Source: Agelas oroides
Lineage: Eukaryota > Porifera > Demospongiae > Agelasida > Agelasidae
Assembly (NCBI GenBank): GCA_949130485.1
Contig: OX422197.1
Location: forward strand, 3,912,205 to 3,976,204
DNA: 64,000 nt
Direction: 5' to 3'
In this document: positions 32,859-43,287 of the stretch, in pieces
Numbering within the stretch: position 1 is the first letter of the stretch
How the letters are laid out: each line of letters opens with the position of its first letter
Notes under the pieces: generated by a model
Seen by the model: the letters and a program-made list of their open reading frames with translations, nothing else
Told to the model about the DNA's origin: nothing
Database searches by the model: none
Translations under genes and position numbers: made by a program

Positions 32859-33634
32859 GTCACGAAGTAACTTGCCCCCCGAAGTATAGTGTCCCCCAGG
32901 GGCAAGTTACTTCGAAGTAAACCGTCCCCCTTTGAAGTAATTTGCCCCCCCCCCCCCCCCCCCCCCCCCCTCCGCTTTCATCGCTCTCGCGCAAAGCATA
33001 GTTGACATCGACCGTGTACCAGGAGCGAGAGCGATGTAATCAGATCAATAGCTGTCATGAGGTGCCATATAAGATGCATGCATAATGCGCAAAAGCATTT
33101 TAGTCATGGATGACGAAGTATCAACAACGATTACTGCGCCAGGGGGCCACGGTGTTGCGCGCGATGCGGCGCACGGAGCTGAGACTGAGGAATGCAGCGT
33201 AGAGGCCGAAGAGGCTACGTTTTGTTGTTTTATGTACTACATAACTGTTGTTATAATTACTTGTTGATTGGTGGAATACTTTCTTCAAACATACTTTTGA
33301 TCGAAATACTTTGTGTGCTGGACTATCTGCTTCATTGTAGATTTTTCTCCGGACACTCTACTTCGAAGTGAGTTGTCCCCCGGGACACTCTACTTCGAAG
33401 TAAGTTGTCCCCAGGACGCTCTACTTCGAAGTAAATTGTCCCCCGGACACTTTACTTCGAAGCACACTGTCCCCTCACAAGGGGGACAATCTACTTCGAG
33501 GGGGGTCACTTTCCTTCGAAGCAAAGTGTCCGGGGCGGACAGTTTGCTTCGAAGTAAAGTGTCCGGGGGACAGTTTGCTTCGAAGTAACTTGCCCCCCGG
33601 ACACTTTACTTCGGGGGGCAAGTTACTTCGTGAC
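32859..33634 (+). mobile_element. GTCACG-ended DNA element, copy 2, in the satellite
   Basis: A 776-bp copy of the element at 12,559-13,315 in the opposite orientation. It is flanked by the 6-bp direct repeat AGTCCT (32,853-32,858 and 33,635-33,640), a word of the satellite unit, so the insertion is clear. TSD length depends on how the TGTCACG/CGTGACA ends are read (6 or 4 bp). The 19-bp length difference from copy 1 equals the growth of one C tract from 7 to 26 (32,945-32,970). The superfamily is not assigned. Confidence 0.9.
33085..33267 (+). CDS. Small conserved frame in GTCACG element, copy 2
   Basis: Encodes the same 60-residue peptide (start MRKSILVMDDEVSTT) as 12,926-13,108. The peptide is acidic in the middle and ends in a hydrophobic, cysteine-containing tail that might insert in a membrane. 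No family is recognised. As in copy 1, identity may reflect the young age of the element rather than coding constraint. Confidence 0.25.
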   Translation: MRKSILVMDDEVSTTITAPGGHGVARDAAHGAETEECSVEAEEATFCCFMYYITVVIITC

Positions 33635-36600
33635 AGTCCTGTGAAGCTCGTGCAAGCCTGTTTATGTGCGGGGACGTCCTGGTAAAGCCGTTTTAACCTC
33701 CAAGGAGGTGGTGTGAAGCGCGTGCAAGGCTGTTTAAGTACCAGGAAATCTCGAGAAAGCAGTTTTCTCCACCTTTGAGGTCCTGTGAGGCTCGTACAAG
33801 CCTGTTTATGCGTTAAGAAAGAGCTTCAAAGCAGTTTTCACGACTGTGGAGTCGTGTGAAGCTCGTGCAAGCCTGTCTATGTGCGGGGAGGTCCTGATAA
33901 AGCTGTTTTAACCGCAGAGGAGGTGCTGTGAAGCACGTAGAGGCCTGTTTAAGTGCTTGGAAAGATTGAGAAAGCCCACCGTTGTGTAGGTTCTATGAAG
34001 CTCGTGCAACCCTGTTTATGTGCGGGGACGAGAAAGACTTGACAAAGCAGTTTTAACCTCCGAGGAGGTGCTATGAAGCACGTGCGGGCCTGTTTAAGTG
34101 CCTGGAAAGGTCTACAAAGTAGTTTTCACCACTGCGGAGGTCCTGTGAAGCTCGTGCAAGCCTGTTTATGTGCGGGAAAGACCTGACAAAGCCGTTTTAT
34201 CCGCCGAGGAGGTGCTGTAAAGCATATGCAGTTCTGTTTGGTGCCAGGAAAGATCAAGAAAGCAGTTTTCACGACTGTGGAGTCGTGTGAAGCTCGTGCA
34301 AGCCTGCTTATGTGCGGGGACGTCCTGGTAAAGCCGTTTTAACCTCCAAGGAGGAGGTGTGAAGCGCGTTCCAGGCTGTTTAAGTACCAGGAAATCTCGA
34401 GCAAGCAGTTTTCTCAACTTTAGAGGTCCTGTGAGGCTCGTGCAAGCCTGTTTATGCGTTAAGAGCTTGAAAGCAGTTTTCACCACCGTGGAGTCGTGTG
34501 ATGCACGGCAAGCCTGTTTAAATGCGGGGACGTCCTGATAAAGCCGTTTTAACCGCAGAGGAGGTGCTGTGAAGCACGTAGAGGCCTGTTTAAGTGCCTG
34601 GAAAGATCGAGAAAGCCCACCGTTGTGTAGGTTCTATGAAACTCGTGCAACCCTGTTTATATGCGGGGACGAGAAAGACTTGACAAAGCAGTTTTAACCT
34701 CCGAGGAGGTGCTATGAAGCACGTGCGGGCCTGTTTAAGTGCCTGGAAAGGTCTACAAAGTAGTTTTCACCACTGCGGAGGTCCTGTGAAGCTCGTGCAA
34801 GCCTGTTTATATGCGGGGGAAACTGATAACGTCATAACCGTCGAGGAGGTGCTGTGAAGCACGTGCAAGCCTGTTTAAGTGCCTGGAAAGAACAAGAAAG
34901 CAGTTTTCACCATTGTGTAGGTTGCTCGTGCAAGCCTGTTTATTTTCGGAAAATACTTAACAAAGCAGAGTTAACCTCCGAGGAGGTGCTATGAAGCACG
35001 TGCCGGCCCGTTTAAGTGCCTGGAAAGGTCTGACAAAGCCGTTTCAACCGCCGAGGAGGTGCTGTGAAGCTCGTCCAGGCCTGTCTAAGTACTCTAGAAA
35101 GCATTTTTCTCCACTGGCGATGTCTTCTGAGGCTCGTGCAAGCCTATTTGTGCGTCAGAAAAGAGATAGGAAGCAGTTTTAACGACTGTGGAGTCTTGTG
35201 AAGCTCGTGCGAGCCTGTTTATGTACGGTGACGACATGGTAAAGCCGTTTTAACCGCCGAGGAAGTGCTGTGAAGCACATGCTGGCCTGTTTAATTGCAT
35301 GGAAAAATCGAGAAAGCGGTTTTCACCACTGTGTAGGTCCTGTGAAAGCTCGTGGAAGCCTGTTTGTATGCGGGAAAGGCCTGACAAAGCCGTTTTAACC
35401 GCCGAGGAGGTGCTGTGAAGCACGTGCAGGCCTGTTTGGTGCCAGGAAAGATTAAGAAAGCAGTTTTCACGACTGTGGAGTCCTGTGAAGCTCGAGCAAG
35501 CCTGTTTATATGTGGGGACGAGAAAGACTTGACAAAGCAGTTTTATCCTCCGAGGAGGTGCTATGAAGCACGTGTCGGCCTGTTTAAGTGCCTGGAAAGG
35601 TCTACAAAGCAGTTTTCACCACTGCGGAGGTCCTGTGAAGCTCGTGCAAGCCTGTTTATGTGCGGTGACAACATGGTAAAGCCGTTTTAACCGCCGAGAA
35701 AGTGCTGTGAAGCACGTGCTGGCCTGTTTAATTGCATGGAAAGATCGAGAAAGCAGTTTTCACCACTGTGTAGGTCCTGTGAAATCTCGTGGAAGCTTGT
35801 TTGTATGCGGGAAAGACCTGACAAAGCCGTTTTAACCGCCGAGGAGGTGCTGTGAAGTACGTGCAGTTCTGTTTGGTGCCAGGAAAGATCAAGAAAGCAG
35901 TTTTCACGACTGTGGAGTCCACTGAAGCTCGTGCAAGCCTGTTTACATGCGGGGAAGAACTGATAACGTCATAACCGCCGAGGAGGTGCTGTGAAGCACG
36001 TGCCGCCCTGTTTAAGTGCCTGGAAAGAACAAGAAAGCAGTTTTCACCATTGTGTAGGTTGCATGAAGCTCGTGCAAGCCTGTTTATTTTCGGAAAATAC
36101 TTAACAAAGCAGAGTTAACCTCCGAGGAGGTGCTATGAAGCACGTGCCGGCCTGTTTAAGTGCCTGGAAAGGTCTGACAAAGCCGTTTCAACCGACGAGG
36201 AGGTGGTGTGAAGCTCGTGCAGGCCTGTTTAAGTACTCTAAAAAGCAGTTTTCTCCACTGGCGATGTCCTCTGAGGCTCGTACAAGCCAATTTATGCATC
36301 AAGAAAGAGCTAGAAAGCAGTTTTTTCGACTGTGGAGTCCTGTGAAGCTCGTGCAAGCCTGTTTATGTGCAGTGACGACATGGTAAAGCCGTTTTAACCG
36401 CCGAGGAGGTGCTGTGAAGCACGTGCAGGCCTGTTTAATTGCATGGAAAGATCCAAAAAGCAGTTTTCACCACTGTGTAGGTCCTGTGAAAGCTCGTTGA
36501 AGCCTGTTTGTATGCGGGAAAGACCTGACAACGCCGTTTTAACCGCCGAAGAGGTGCTGTGAAGCACGTGCAGGCTTTCCAGCTTGGTAAGGTGGTAAAC

Positions 36601-39479
36601 TTGCACACATGGAAGGGGGAACAATTTTTTCAGGGTAAGTCCAAATATTTCGCGGTTGTTCTGAAATATTCGTTCCGGGGGGGGAACGTATTTTACGCGG
36701 GTCCAAATATAACGTGACAGCTTGAAAGCAGTTTTCACGACTGTGGAGTCGTGTGAAGGTCGGCAAGCCTGTTTAAATGCGGTGACGTCCTGATAAAGCC
36801 GTTTTAACCGCAGAGGAGGTGCTGTGAAGCACGTAGAGGCCTGTTTAAGTGCCTGGAAAGATCGAGAAAGCCCACCGTTGTGTAGGTTCTATGAAACTCG
36901 TGCAACCCTGTTTATATGCGGGGACGAGAAAGACTTGACAAAGCAGTTTTAACCTCCGAGGAGGTGCTATGAAGCACGTGCGGGCCTGTTTAAGTGCCTG
37001 GAAAGGTCTACAAAGTAGTTTTCACCACTACGGAGGTCCTGTGAAGCTCGTGCAAGCCTGTTTATGTGCGGGAAAGACCTGACAAAGCCGTTTTATCCGC
37101 CGAGGAGGTGCTGTAAAGCATATGCAGTTCTGTTTGGTGCCAGGAAAGATCAAGAAAGCAGTTTTCACGAATGTGGAGTCCTGTGAAGCTCGTGCAAGCC
37201 TGTTTATGTGCGGGGACGTCCTGGTAAAGCTGTTTTAACCTCCAAGGAGGTGGTGTGAAGCGCGTGCAAGGCTGTTTAAGTACCAGGAAATCTCGAGAAA
37301 GCAGTTTTCTCCACCTTTGAGGTCCTGTGAGGCTCGTGCAAGCCTGTTATGCGTTAAGAAAGAGCTTGAAAGCAGTTTTCACGACTGTGGAGTCGTGTGA
37401 AGCTCGTGCAAGCCTGTCTATGTGCGGGGAGGTCCTGATAAAGCCGTTTTAACCGCAGAGGAGGTGCTGTGAAGCACGTAGAGGCCTGTTTAAGTGCCTG
37501 GAAAGATCGAGAAAGCCCACCGTTGTGTAGGTTCTATGAAGCTCGTGCAACCCTGTTTATATGCGGGGACGAGAAAGACTTGACAAAGCAGTTTTAACCT
37601 CCGAGGAGGTGCTATGAAGCACGTGCGGGCCTGTTTAAGAGCCTGGAATAGTCTACAAAGTAGTTTTCACCACTGCGGAGGTCCTGTGAACCTCGTGCAA
37701 GCCTGTTTATGTGCGTGAAAGACCTGACAAAGCCCTTTTATCCGCCAAGGAGGTGCTGTGAAGCACGTGCAGTTCTGTTTGGTGCCAGGAAAGATCAAGA
37801 AAGCAGTTTTCACGACTGTGGAGTCCTGTGAAGCTCGTACAAGCCTGTTTATGTGCGGGAACGTCCTGATAAAGCCGTTTTAACCGCCGAGGAGGTGGTG
37901 TGAAGCTCGTACAGGCCTGTTTAAGTACTCTAGAATCCACTGGCGATGTCCTCTGAGGCTCGTGCAAGCACTTTTATGCGTCAGGAAAGAGCAGTTTTTA
38001 CCACTGTGGAGTCCTGTGAAGCTCGTGAAAGCCTGTTTATGTGCGGTGACGACATGGTAAAGCCGTTTTAACCACCGAGGAGGTGCTATGAAGCACGTGC
38101 GGGCCTGTTTAAGTGCCTGGAATGGTCTACAAAGTAGTTTTCACCACTGCGGAGGTCCTGTGAAGCTCGTGCAGGCCTGTTTATGTGCGGGGACGTCCTG
38201 ACAAAGCCGTTTCAACCGCCGAGGAGGTGGTGTGAAGCTGGTCCAGGCCTGTTTAAGTACTCTAGAAAGCAGTTTTCTCCACTGGCGATGTCCTCTGAGG
38301 CTCGTGCAAGCCCATTTATGCGTCAGGAAAGAGCTAGAAAGCAGTTTTTACGACTGTGGAGTCCTGTGAAGCTCGTGCAAGCCTGTTTATGTGCGGTGAC
38401 GACATGGTAAAGCCGTTTTAACCGCCGTGGAGGTTGTGTGAAGCACGTGCTGGCCTGTTTAATTGCATGGAAAGATCGAGAAAGCAGTTTTCACCACTGT
38501 GTAGGTCCTGTGAAAGCTCGTGGAAGCCTGTTTGTATGCGGTAAAGGCCTGACAAAGCCGTTTTAACCGCCGAGGAGGTGCTGTGAAGCACGTGCAGGCC
38601 AGTTTGGTGCCTGGAAAGGTCTACAAAGTAGTTTTCACTACTGCGGAGGTCCTGTGAAGCTCGTGCAAGCCTGTTTATGTGCGCGAAAAAGACCTGACAA
38701 AGCCGTTTTATCCGTCGAGGAGGTGCTGTAAAGCGTGTGCAGTTCTGTTTCGTGCCAGGAAAGATCAAGAAAGCAGTTTTCACGACTGTGGAGTCCTGTG
38801 AAGCTCGTGCAAGCCTGTTTATGTGCGGGGACGTCCTGGTAAAGCCGTTTTAACCTCCAAGGAGGTGGTGTGAAGCACGTGCAAGGCTGTTTAAGTACCA
38901 GGAAATCTCGAGAAAGCAGTTTACTCCCCTTTTGAGGTCCTGTGAGGCCCGTGCAAGCCTGTTTATGCGTTAAGAAAGCGACTGTGGTGTCGTGTGAAGC
39001 TCGTGCAAGCCTGTTTATGTGCGGGAACGTCCTGATAAAGCCGTTGCAACCGCCGAGGTGGTGTGAAGCTCGTCCAGGCCTGTTTATGTGCCTGGAAAGA
39101 TCGAGAAAGCCCACCGTTGTGTAGGTTCTATGAAGCTCGTGCAGCCCTGTTTATATGCGGGAAAGACTTGACAAAGCTGTTTTAACCTCCGAGGAGGTAC
39201 TATTAAGCACGTGCGGGCCTGTTTAAGAGCCTGGAAAGGTCTACAAAGTAGTTTTCACCACTGCGGAAGTCCTGTGAAGTTCGTGCAAGCCTGTTTATGT
39301 GCGGAAAAGACCTGACAAAGCCCGTTTTATCCGCCGAGGAGGTGCTGTAAAGCATATGCAGTTCTGTTTCGTGCCAGGAAAGATCAAGAAAGCAGTTTTC
39401 ACGACTGTGGAGTCCTGTGAAGCTCGTGCAAGCCTGTTTATGTGCGGGGAAGTCCAGGTAAAGCCGTTTTAACCTCCAA
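33635..39479 (+). repeat. Satellite array, block 3
   Basis: About 80 monomers, mostly of the same subfamily as 19,929-22,090 ('gactgtggagtcctgtgaag', 'gcggggacgagaaagacttg', 'ggtctacaaagtagtttt'). It is interrupted by the short insert at 36,576-36,720 and ends at the LINE junction. The similarity to the first part of block 2 suggests that the 'cctgtgtatgtgctgg' subfamily amplified between two parts of one older array. Confidence 0.95.
36576..36720. mobile_element. Short unknown insert in satellite
   Basis: About 145 bp without satellite character ('tttccagcttggtaaggtgg' to 'tccaaatataacgtgacag'). It contains two 'gtccaaatat' words and a G-rich run. It is probably an element fragment, with no clear ends or target duplication. 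Confidence 0.6.
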
Positions 39480-40265
39480 CATCAGGAGACACAGAGTCAG
39501 CGGGAGGAATCTCTGCAAGGAGAGTAGGGAGCCCAAACCATTCCGTGGAGGGTGTAAGCTCTCATAGCTCTAACTTTCAGTCTAATTCTAATCTAAAAAT
39601 TCTGTATTTTAATGCTAGGAGTCTTCTCCCCAAATTTGACGAGTTGTTACTCTTGACTGATTCCCATCGCCCAGATGTAATTTGCATTACAGAGTCTTGG
39701 CTATGTCCTGACATTCTGGATTCCGAAATCTCGATTCCTGGCTACCAGACAATGAGACTGGACAGAAACAGGCATGGCGGGGGTGTTCTCATGTATGTGT
39801 TGGATAAGTACATTGTTAAACGGCTTCCTTCTCATGCAGCTCTTGAGTTGCTTACTGTAACTTTACATTGTGGTAATTATAGATCTTGTTTGTCATTGTT
39901 TTATCGTCCTCCTAGCTCACCAGCTGATATTTTGTATTGTCTTCATAGTTATTTTGAGTCAATTAACATTCCTCAGTTCTCTAGTTTTGTACTCATTGGT
40001 GACTTTAATATCAACTTATTTGACACTACTCACCCTTCTTTCGGTAATCTTTGTAATCTCATGTCTACTTTTGGTTTAACACAGGTTGTTGATAACTACA
40101 CTCATCTCTACCGAGACAATTGTCATTCCCTTATTGATCTTGTATTACTGTCTAACCCGTCTTTTCTCTCCTCCTGTCAGACCATTCCTCCTTTGTCAAA
40201 CTCAGACCATCTTGGAATCTGGGTGGAGATCAAGACGAAACATGCTAACAAGACAGTTCGACCCC
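39480..40265 (+). pseudogene. LINE endonuclease domain (APE type)
   Basis: The frame is open from the truncated left junction. Motifs appear in order: 'LKILYFNARSLLPKFDEL' (N of the NARS motif), 'PDVICITESWL' (catalytic E), 'GGGVLMYV', 'LSLFYRPPSS', 'FVLIGDFNINLF' (catalytic D and N), 'HSLIDLVL' and 'SNSDHLGIW' (terminal SDH). All expected exonuclease-endonuclease-phosphatase motifs are present, which fits target nicking by CR1, L2 and Jockey LINEs. Near 40,262, in a run of six Cs, the frame shifts: the sequence continues in another frame as 'RRSVWHYSQADWDRACERIE' and onward to 'RKNLPWL' at the TTAA insertion. Confidence 0.9.
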
Positions 40266-40458
40266 CCGGCGTTCTGTTTGGCACTATTCCCAGGCAGACT
40301 GGGACAGGGCATGTGAGAGAATTGAAACCTTTGACTGGGATGCTGGGATGGTTGAAGACATCAACCTCTCCTGGTCCCGATGGCATATGAACTTCATGAG
40401 TATTATGGAGGAATGTATACCAAAGAAAACTCTCGCTTCACGAAAGAATCTACCCTGG

Positions 40459-41207
40459 TTAAGGTGGCGGGTAAGCTACCACACAAGCGCAATAATTGTT
40501 TCCGGTTTACGCCCACCATTGTACAGCTGGTTTTTCTTTTTGAATGAAGCAAATCACTGTAGCAGCTGCTTCAGTAGCTTAATATCGAAGAGCTACCTAG
40601 CCGTACAGCCGTACTACAAGCGACAAAAGCATGAAGGAAACCCTGAAAAGTTTCTACGTCGTCGATCGCCGTACATCAATGGCCACACCCACCGAGAAGG
40701 CCAGGGGTACATTTTTTCGGGACGCTTCGTGAATCAGGTAAATGACTTTAGCAACTCTGTTTACTATAAACAGCTTCTCCAGTGGTTAGTCGAGGGGGTA
40801 ACGTAAAGTATTCGTGACTAACAAATGCCCGGGAGAGTTCGTACCGCGAAACGCTACAAAAAGTGACTTTCCAATAACAGTTTCAACTCGCCATCCGTTA
40901 AGCTTTACAGCTTATGACCAAAACTCTACGTAGCCCCCTCTAGCGACTGTTGAACTTTCTACTCGCCAAGAATGGAGTATGTGGCTCTCGTACCGTGCGA
41001 GTGAAACGTCCTGAAAAATTGTAAAACTCAACCACTGCTCTCCGCGCTGTTTTCTGTAGCATGGTATCAAGATTTGTTACAGAGATAGTACTTGCCATAC
41101 AGTACTTGAATATCAAGTTTGGCTGTAATTGATTGCACAACTAGTAAGATGAGACATTTTATATATAGCAGATAATTTATTGTGAAATTATTTACCCGCC
41201 CCCTTAA
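40459..41207. mobile_element. TTAA-flanked MITE inside the LINE
   Basis: TTAA flanks both sides (40,459-40,462 and 41,204-41,207). The ends read GGTGGCGGGTAA and, on the other strand, GGGGGCGGGTAA. Skipping one TTAA and the insert gives a continuous LINE reading, 'NLPWL' then 'TKNIKNAMR', which is the expected LINE motif, so the limits are exact. It is similar in ends and target to the element at 6,630-7,651, hence Kolobok- or piggyBac-like. No transposase was seen. Confidence 0.85.
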
Positions 41208-41993
41208 CTAAAAACATAAAGAATGCCATGAGGAACCGAAATTCTCTTTATAAGAAGACTGGCTACTGTGCTAAATACAGGACTGCACGCAACAGAGTCA
41301 CCAACATGCTCCGTAGAGCCAAGGCTAACTATTTTAGAAACCTGAACCCAAGAGACTCGAAACAGTTTTGGAAAGCAGTGAAGTACTTAAAGAAACAACA
41401 ATGTACAATTCCCACACTTGAGCAGGGTGGACTAACCGCAAATACTGACCTGCAAAAAGCTGAGTGTTTGAATGACTTTTTTTCCTCCGGTTTTAACAAC
41501 TCCCATCCCCCACTGACGCAGAGCCATTCTCACAGCTCCAGTGAAACGCCTCGTCTACCAGAGATGTTCTGTACGGTAACTGAAGTTGAGCAGTTTCTGC
41601 AAGATCTTGAGGTGTCTAAAGCCAGTGGTCCAGACAAGATCTCCAGCCGTATGCTGAAGATGACTGCAACAAGTATTGCCCCATCTATTACCGAGTTATT
41701 CAATCTTTCTATCCGTACGGGTAAGATTCCAGACCAGTGGAAAGAATCTATGGTTGTTCCGATCCCAAAGTGTAATAAACTGTCTGATCCTGGGAACTAT
41801 AGGCCGATCTCCCTCACTTGTATCCTCTGTAAACTCTTGGAGAAGCACATGTACAACATCATGTACGGTCATTTAGTCAACAACAATCAACTCTCTGACT
41901 CACAATGGGGTTTTCGCTCTGGTCGATCAACCGTGTGTGCACTTTTGTCAGTAACTAATGATTGGTTTGCTGAACTTGAAAGTGGCAGAGAAA
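41208..41993 (+). pseudogene. LINE reverse transcriptase, N-terminal part
   Basis: Continues the LINE frame after the insertion: 'NSLYKKTGYCAKYRTARN', 'FWKAVKYLKKQ', then RT motifs 'ASGPDKISSRMLK', 'GKIPDQWKESMVVPIPK', 'NYRPISLTCILCKLLEK' and 'QWGFRSGRSTVCAL'. These are RT regions 0 to 2 of CR1/Jockey LINEs. The frame breaks at about 41,993 ('SGREIC'), where the residues expected before 'RAFDSV' (motif A, which carries the first catalytic aspartate in VFFDL) are missing. A short out-of-frame deletion there would abolish polymerase activity. Confidence 0.9.
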
Positions 41994-43078
41994 TTTGCGC
42001 AGGGCTTTCGATAGCGTCCCCCACCTGCCTCTGTTGGAAAAGTTGGAAAATCTCCATTTTAACAGCTCCATCCTAGAATGGGTTACTGATTATCTTACCG
42101 GACGCTCTCAAAATGTGGTGGTCAATGGCGAATCTTCTCGGCCTGCCCCTGTCATCTCTGGAGTACCACAAGGTTCTGTTCTTGGGCCCTTACTCTTTCT
42201 AATCTACATCAATGATCTCTCTGAGATCAACCTCTGCCAAGGGGCTAAAATAACTCTATATGCTGATGATGTCCTACTATATCGAACCATCAGTTCTCCT
42301 GAAGACTTTGTTACACTACAGGAAGACATCAACAAAGTAGGGAATTGGTCTAGTACTAACTTTCTCACCCTTAACAGAGCAAAATGCAAATTTATGACCA
42401 TCTCACGCGGAAGAGCTGTGTCTACTCCTCCAACATCTCTCATGCTAGATGGCTACCCCCTGGATAAAGTTGAAACATTCAAATACCTTGGTGTTCTTTT
42501 GTCACATGACCTCTCCTGGGGTGAACATGTCCAGTCTACGTGTACCAAGGCTAAAAAGATTCTAGGGCTCCTCTACAGGCAATTCTATAACCATGCACCC
42601 GGTAATGCAATGCTTCAGCTGTATCTTTCTCTGGTTAGGCCCCATCTTGATTATGCTGCATCTATCTGGTCTCCTTACATGAAAAAGGACAAAACACTAC
42701 TGGAGAACGTTCAGAAAGTTGCTCTCTGTATGGCCACCAGAAGTTGGAATATCAGTTATCAAGATCTGCTAGAGCTTGTTGACCTTCCCACCCTAGAACA
42801 CCGAAGATTGGAAGCTAGACTCTGTCTTTTATACAGAATCATATACAACCTGTGCTATTTTGATAGTAGTGTTTTTGCTCTGAGTACATTTTGTAGCCAT
42901 CGTAGATTTCATCCCTTGTTTTTAGAACATTCTCACCCTTTTGCACATACCAACTCATATTTTTATTCATTTGTTCCACATACTATTACATTATGGAATA
43001 GTTTAAACCCTACAACTGTCACTGCTCCTTCACTTGCCACCTTTAGAAATAGTTTAAACAGTTTGAACTACTCATTGT
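41994..43078 (+). pseudogene. LINE reverse transcriptase, C-terminal part
   Basis: Resumes in another frame as 'RRAFDSVPHLPLLEKL', then 'SGVPQGSVLGPLLFLIYIN' (motif B), 'LYADDVLLY' (motif C with the catalytic YADD), 'FKYLGVLLSHDLSW' (motif E region) and the thumb and C-terminal domain 'LVRPHLDYAASIW', 'LPTLEHRRLEARL' and 'TITLWNSLNP'. The last words match the tail seen in the small LINE at 9,776-10,050, so both belong to the same broad clade. The LTR element inserted a few codons before the LINE stop. Confidence 0.9.
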
Positions 43079-43262
43079 TGTGGTGTTGTGACAAGGTGGG
43101 CACGCGTCTTGAACAGCACAGTTTCAAAAGGACACCGAGTACAGACTGAGCATAGAATATACATGCGTGCAATATATAGAGATGATTACATAATCTGACA
43201 TAAGGAGGAGGAAATAGAAATAATAATCTGAAGTAATGCGTCTAGAGTTCACAGTCACCACA
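43079..43262 (-). repeat. 3' LTR
   Basis: 184-bp terminal repeat, identical to 47,207-47,390 at 180 positions. On the minus strand it is preceded by a G-rich polypurine tract (complement of 'cccccctctc', 43,265-43,274). Confidence 0.95.
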
Positions 43263-43287
43263 CATCCCCCCTCTCAGGCTTGTGGTA

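Noticed and set aside
36576-36720. Solo LTR
   Set aside because: There are no TG...CA ends with a flanking duplication, so I left it as an unknown insert.
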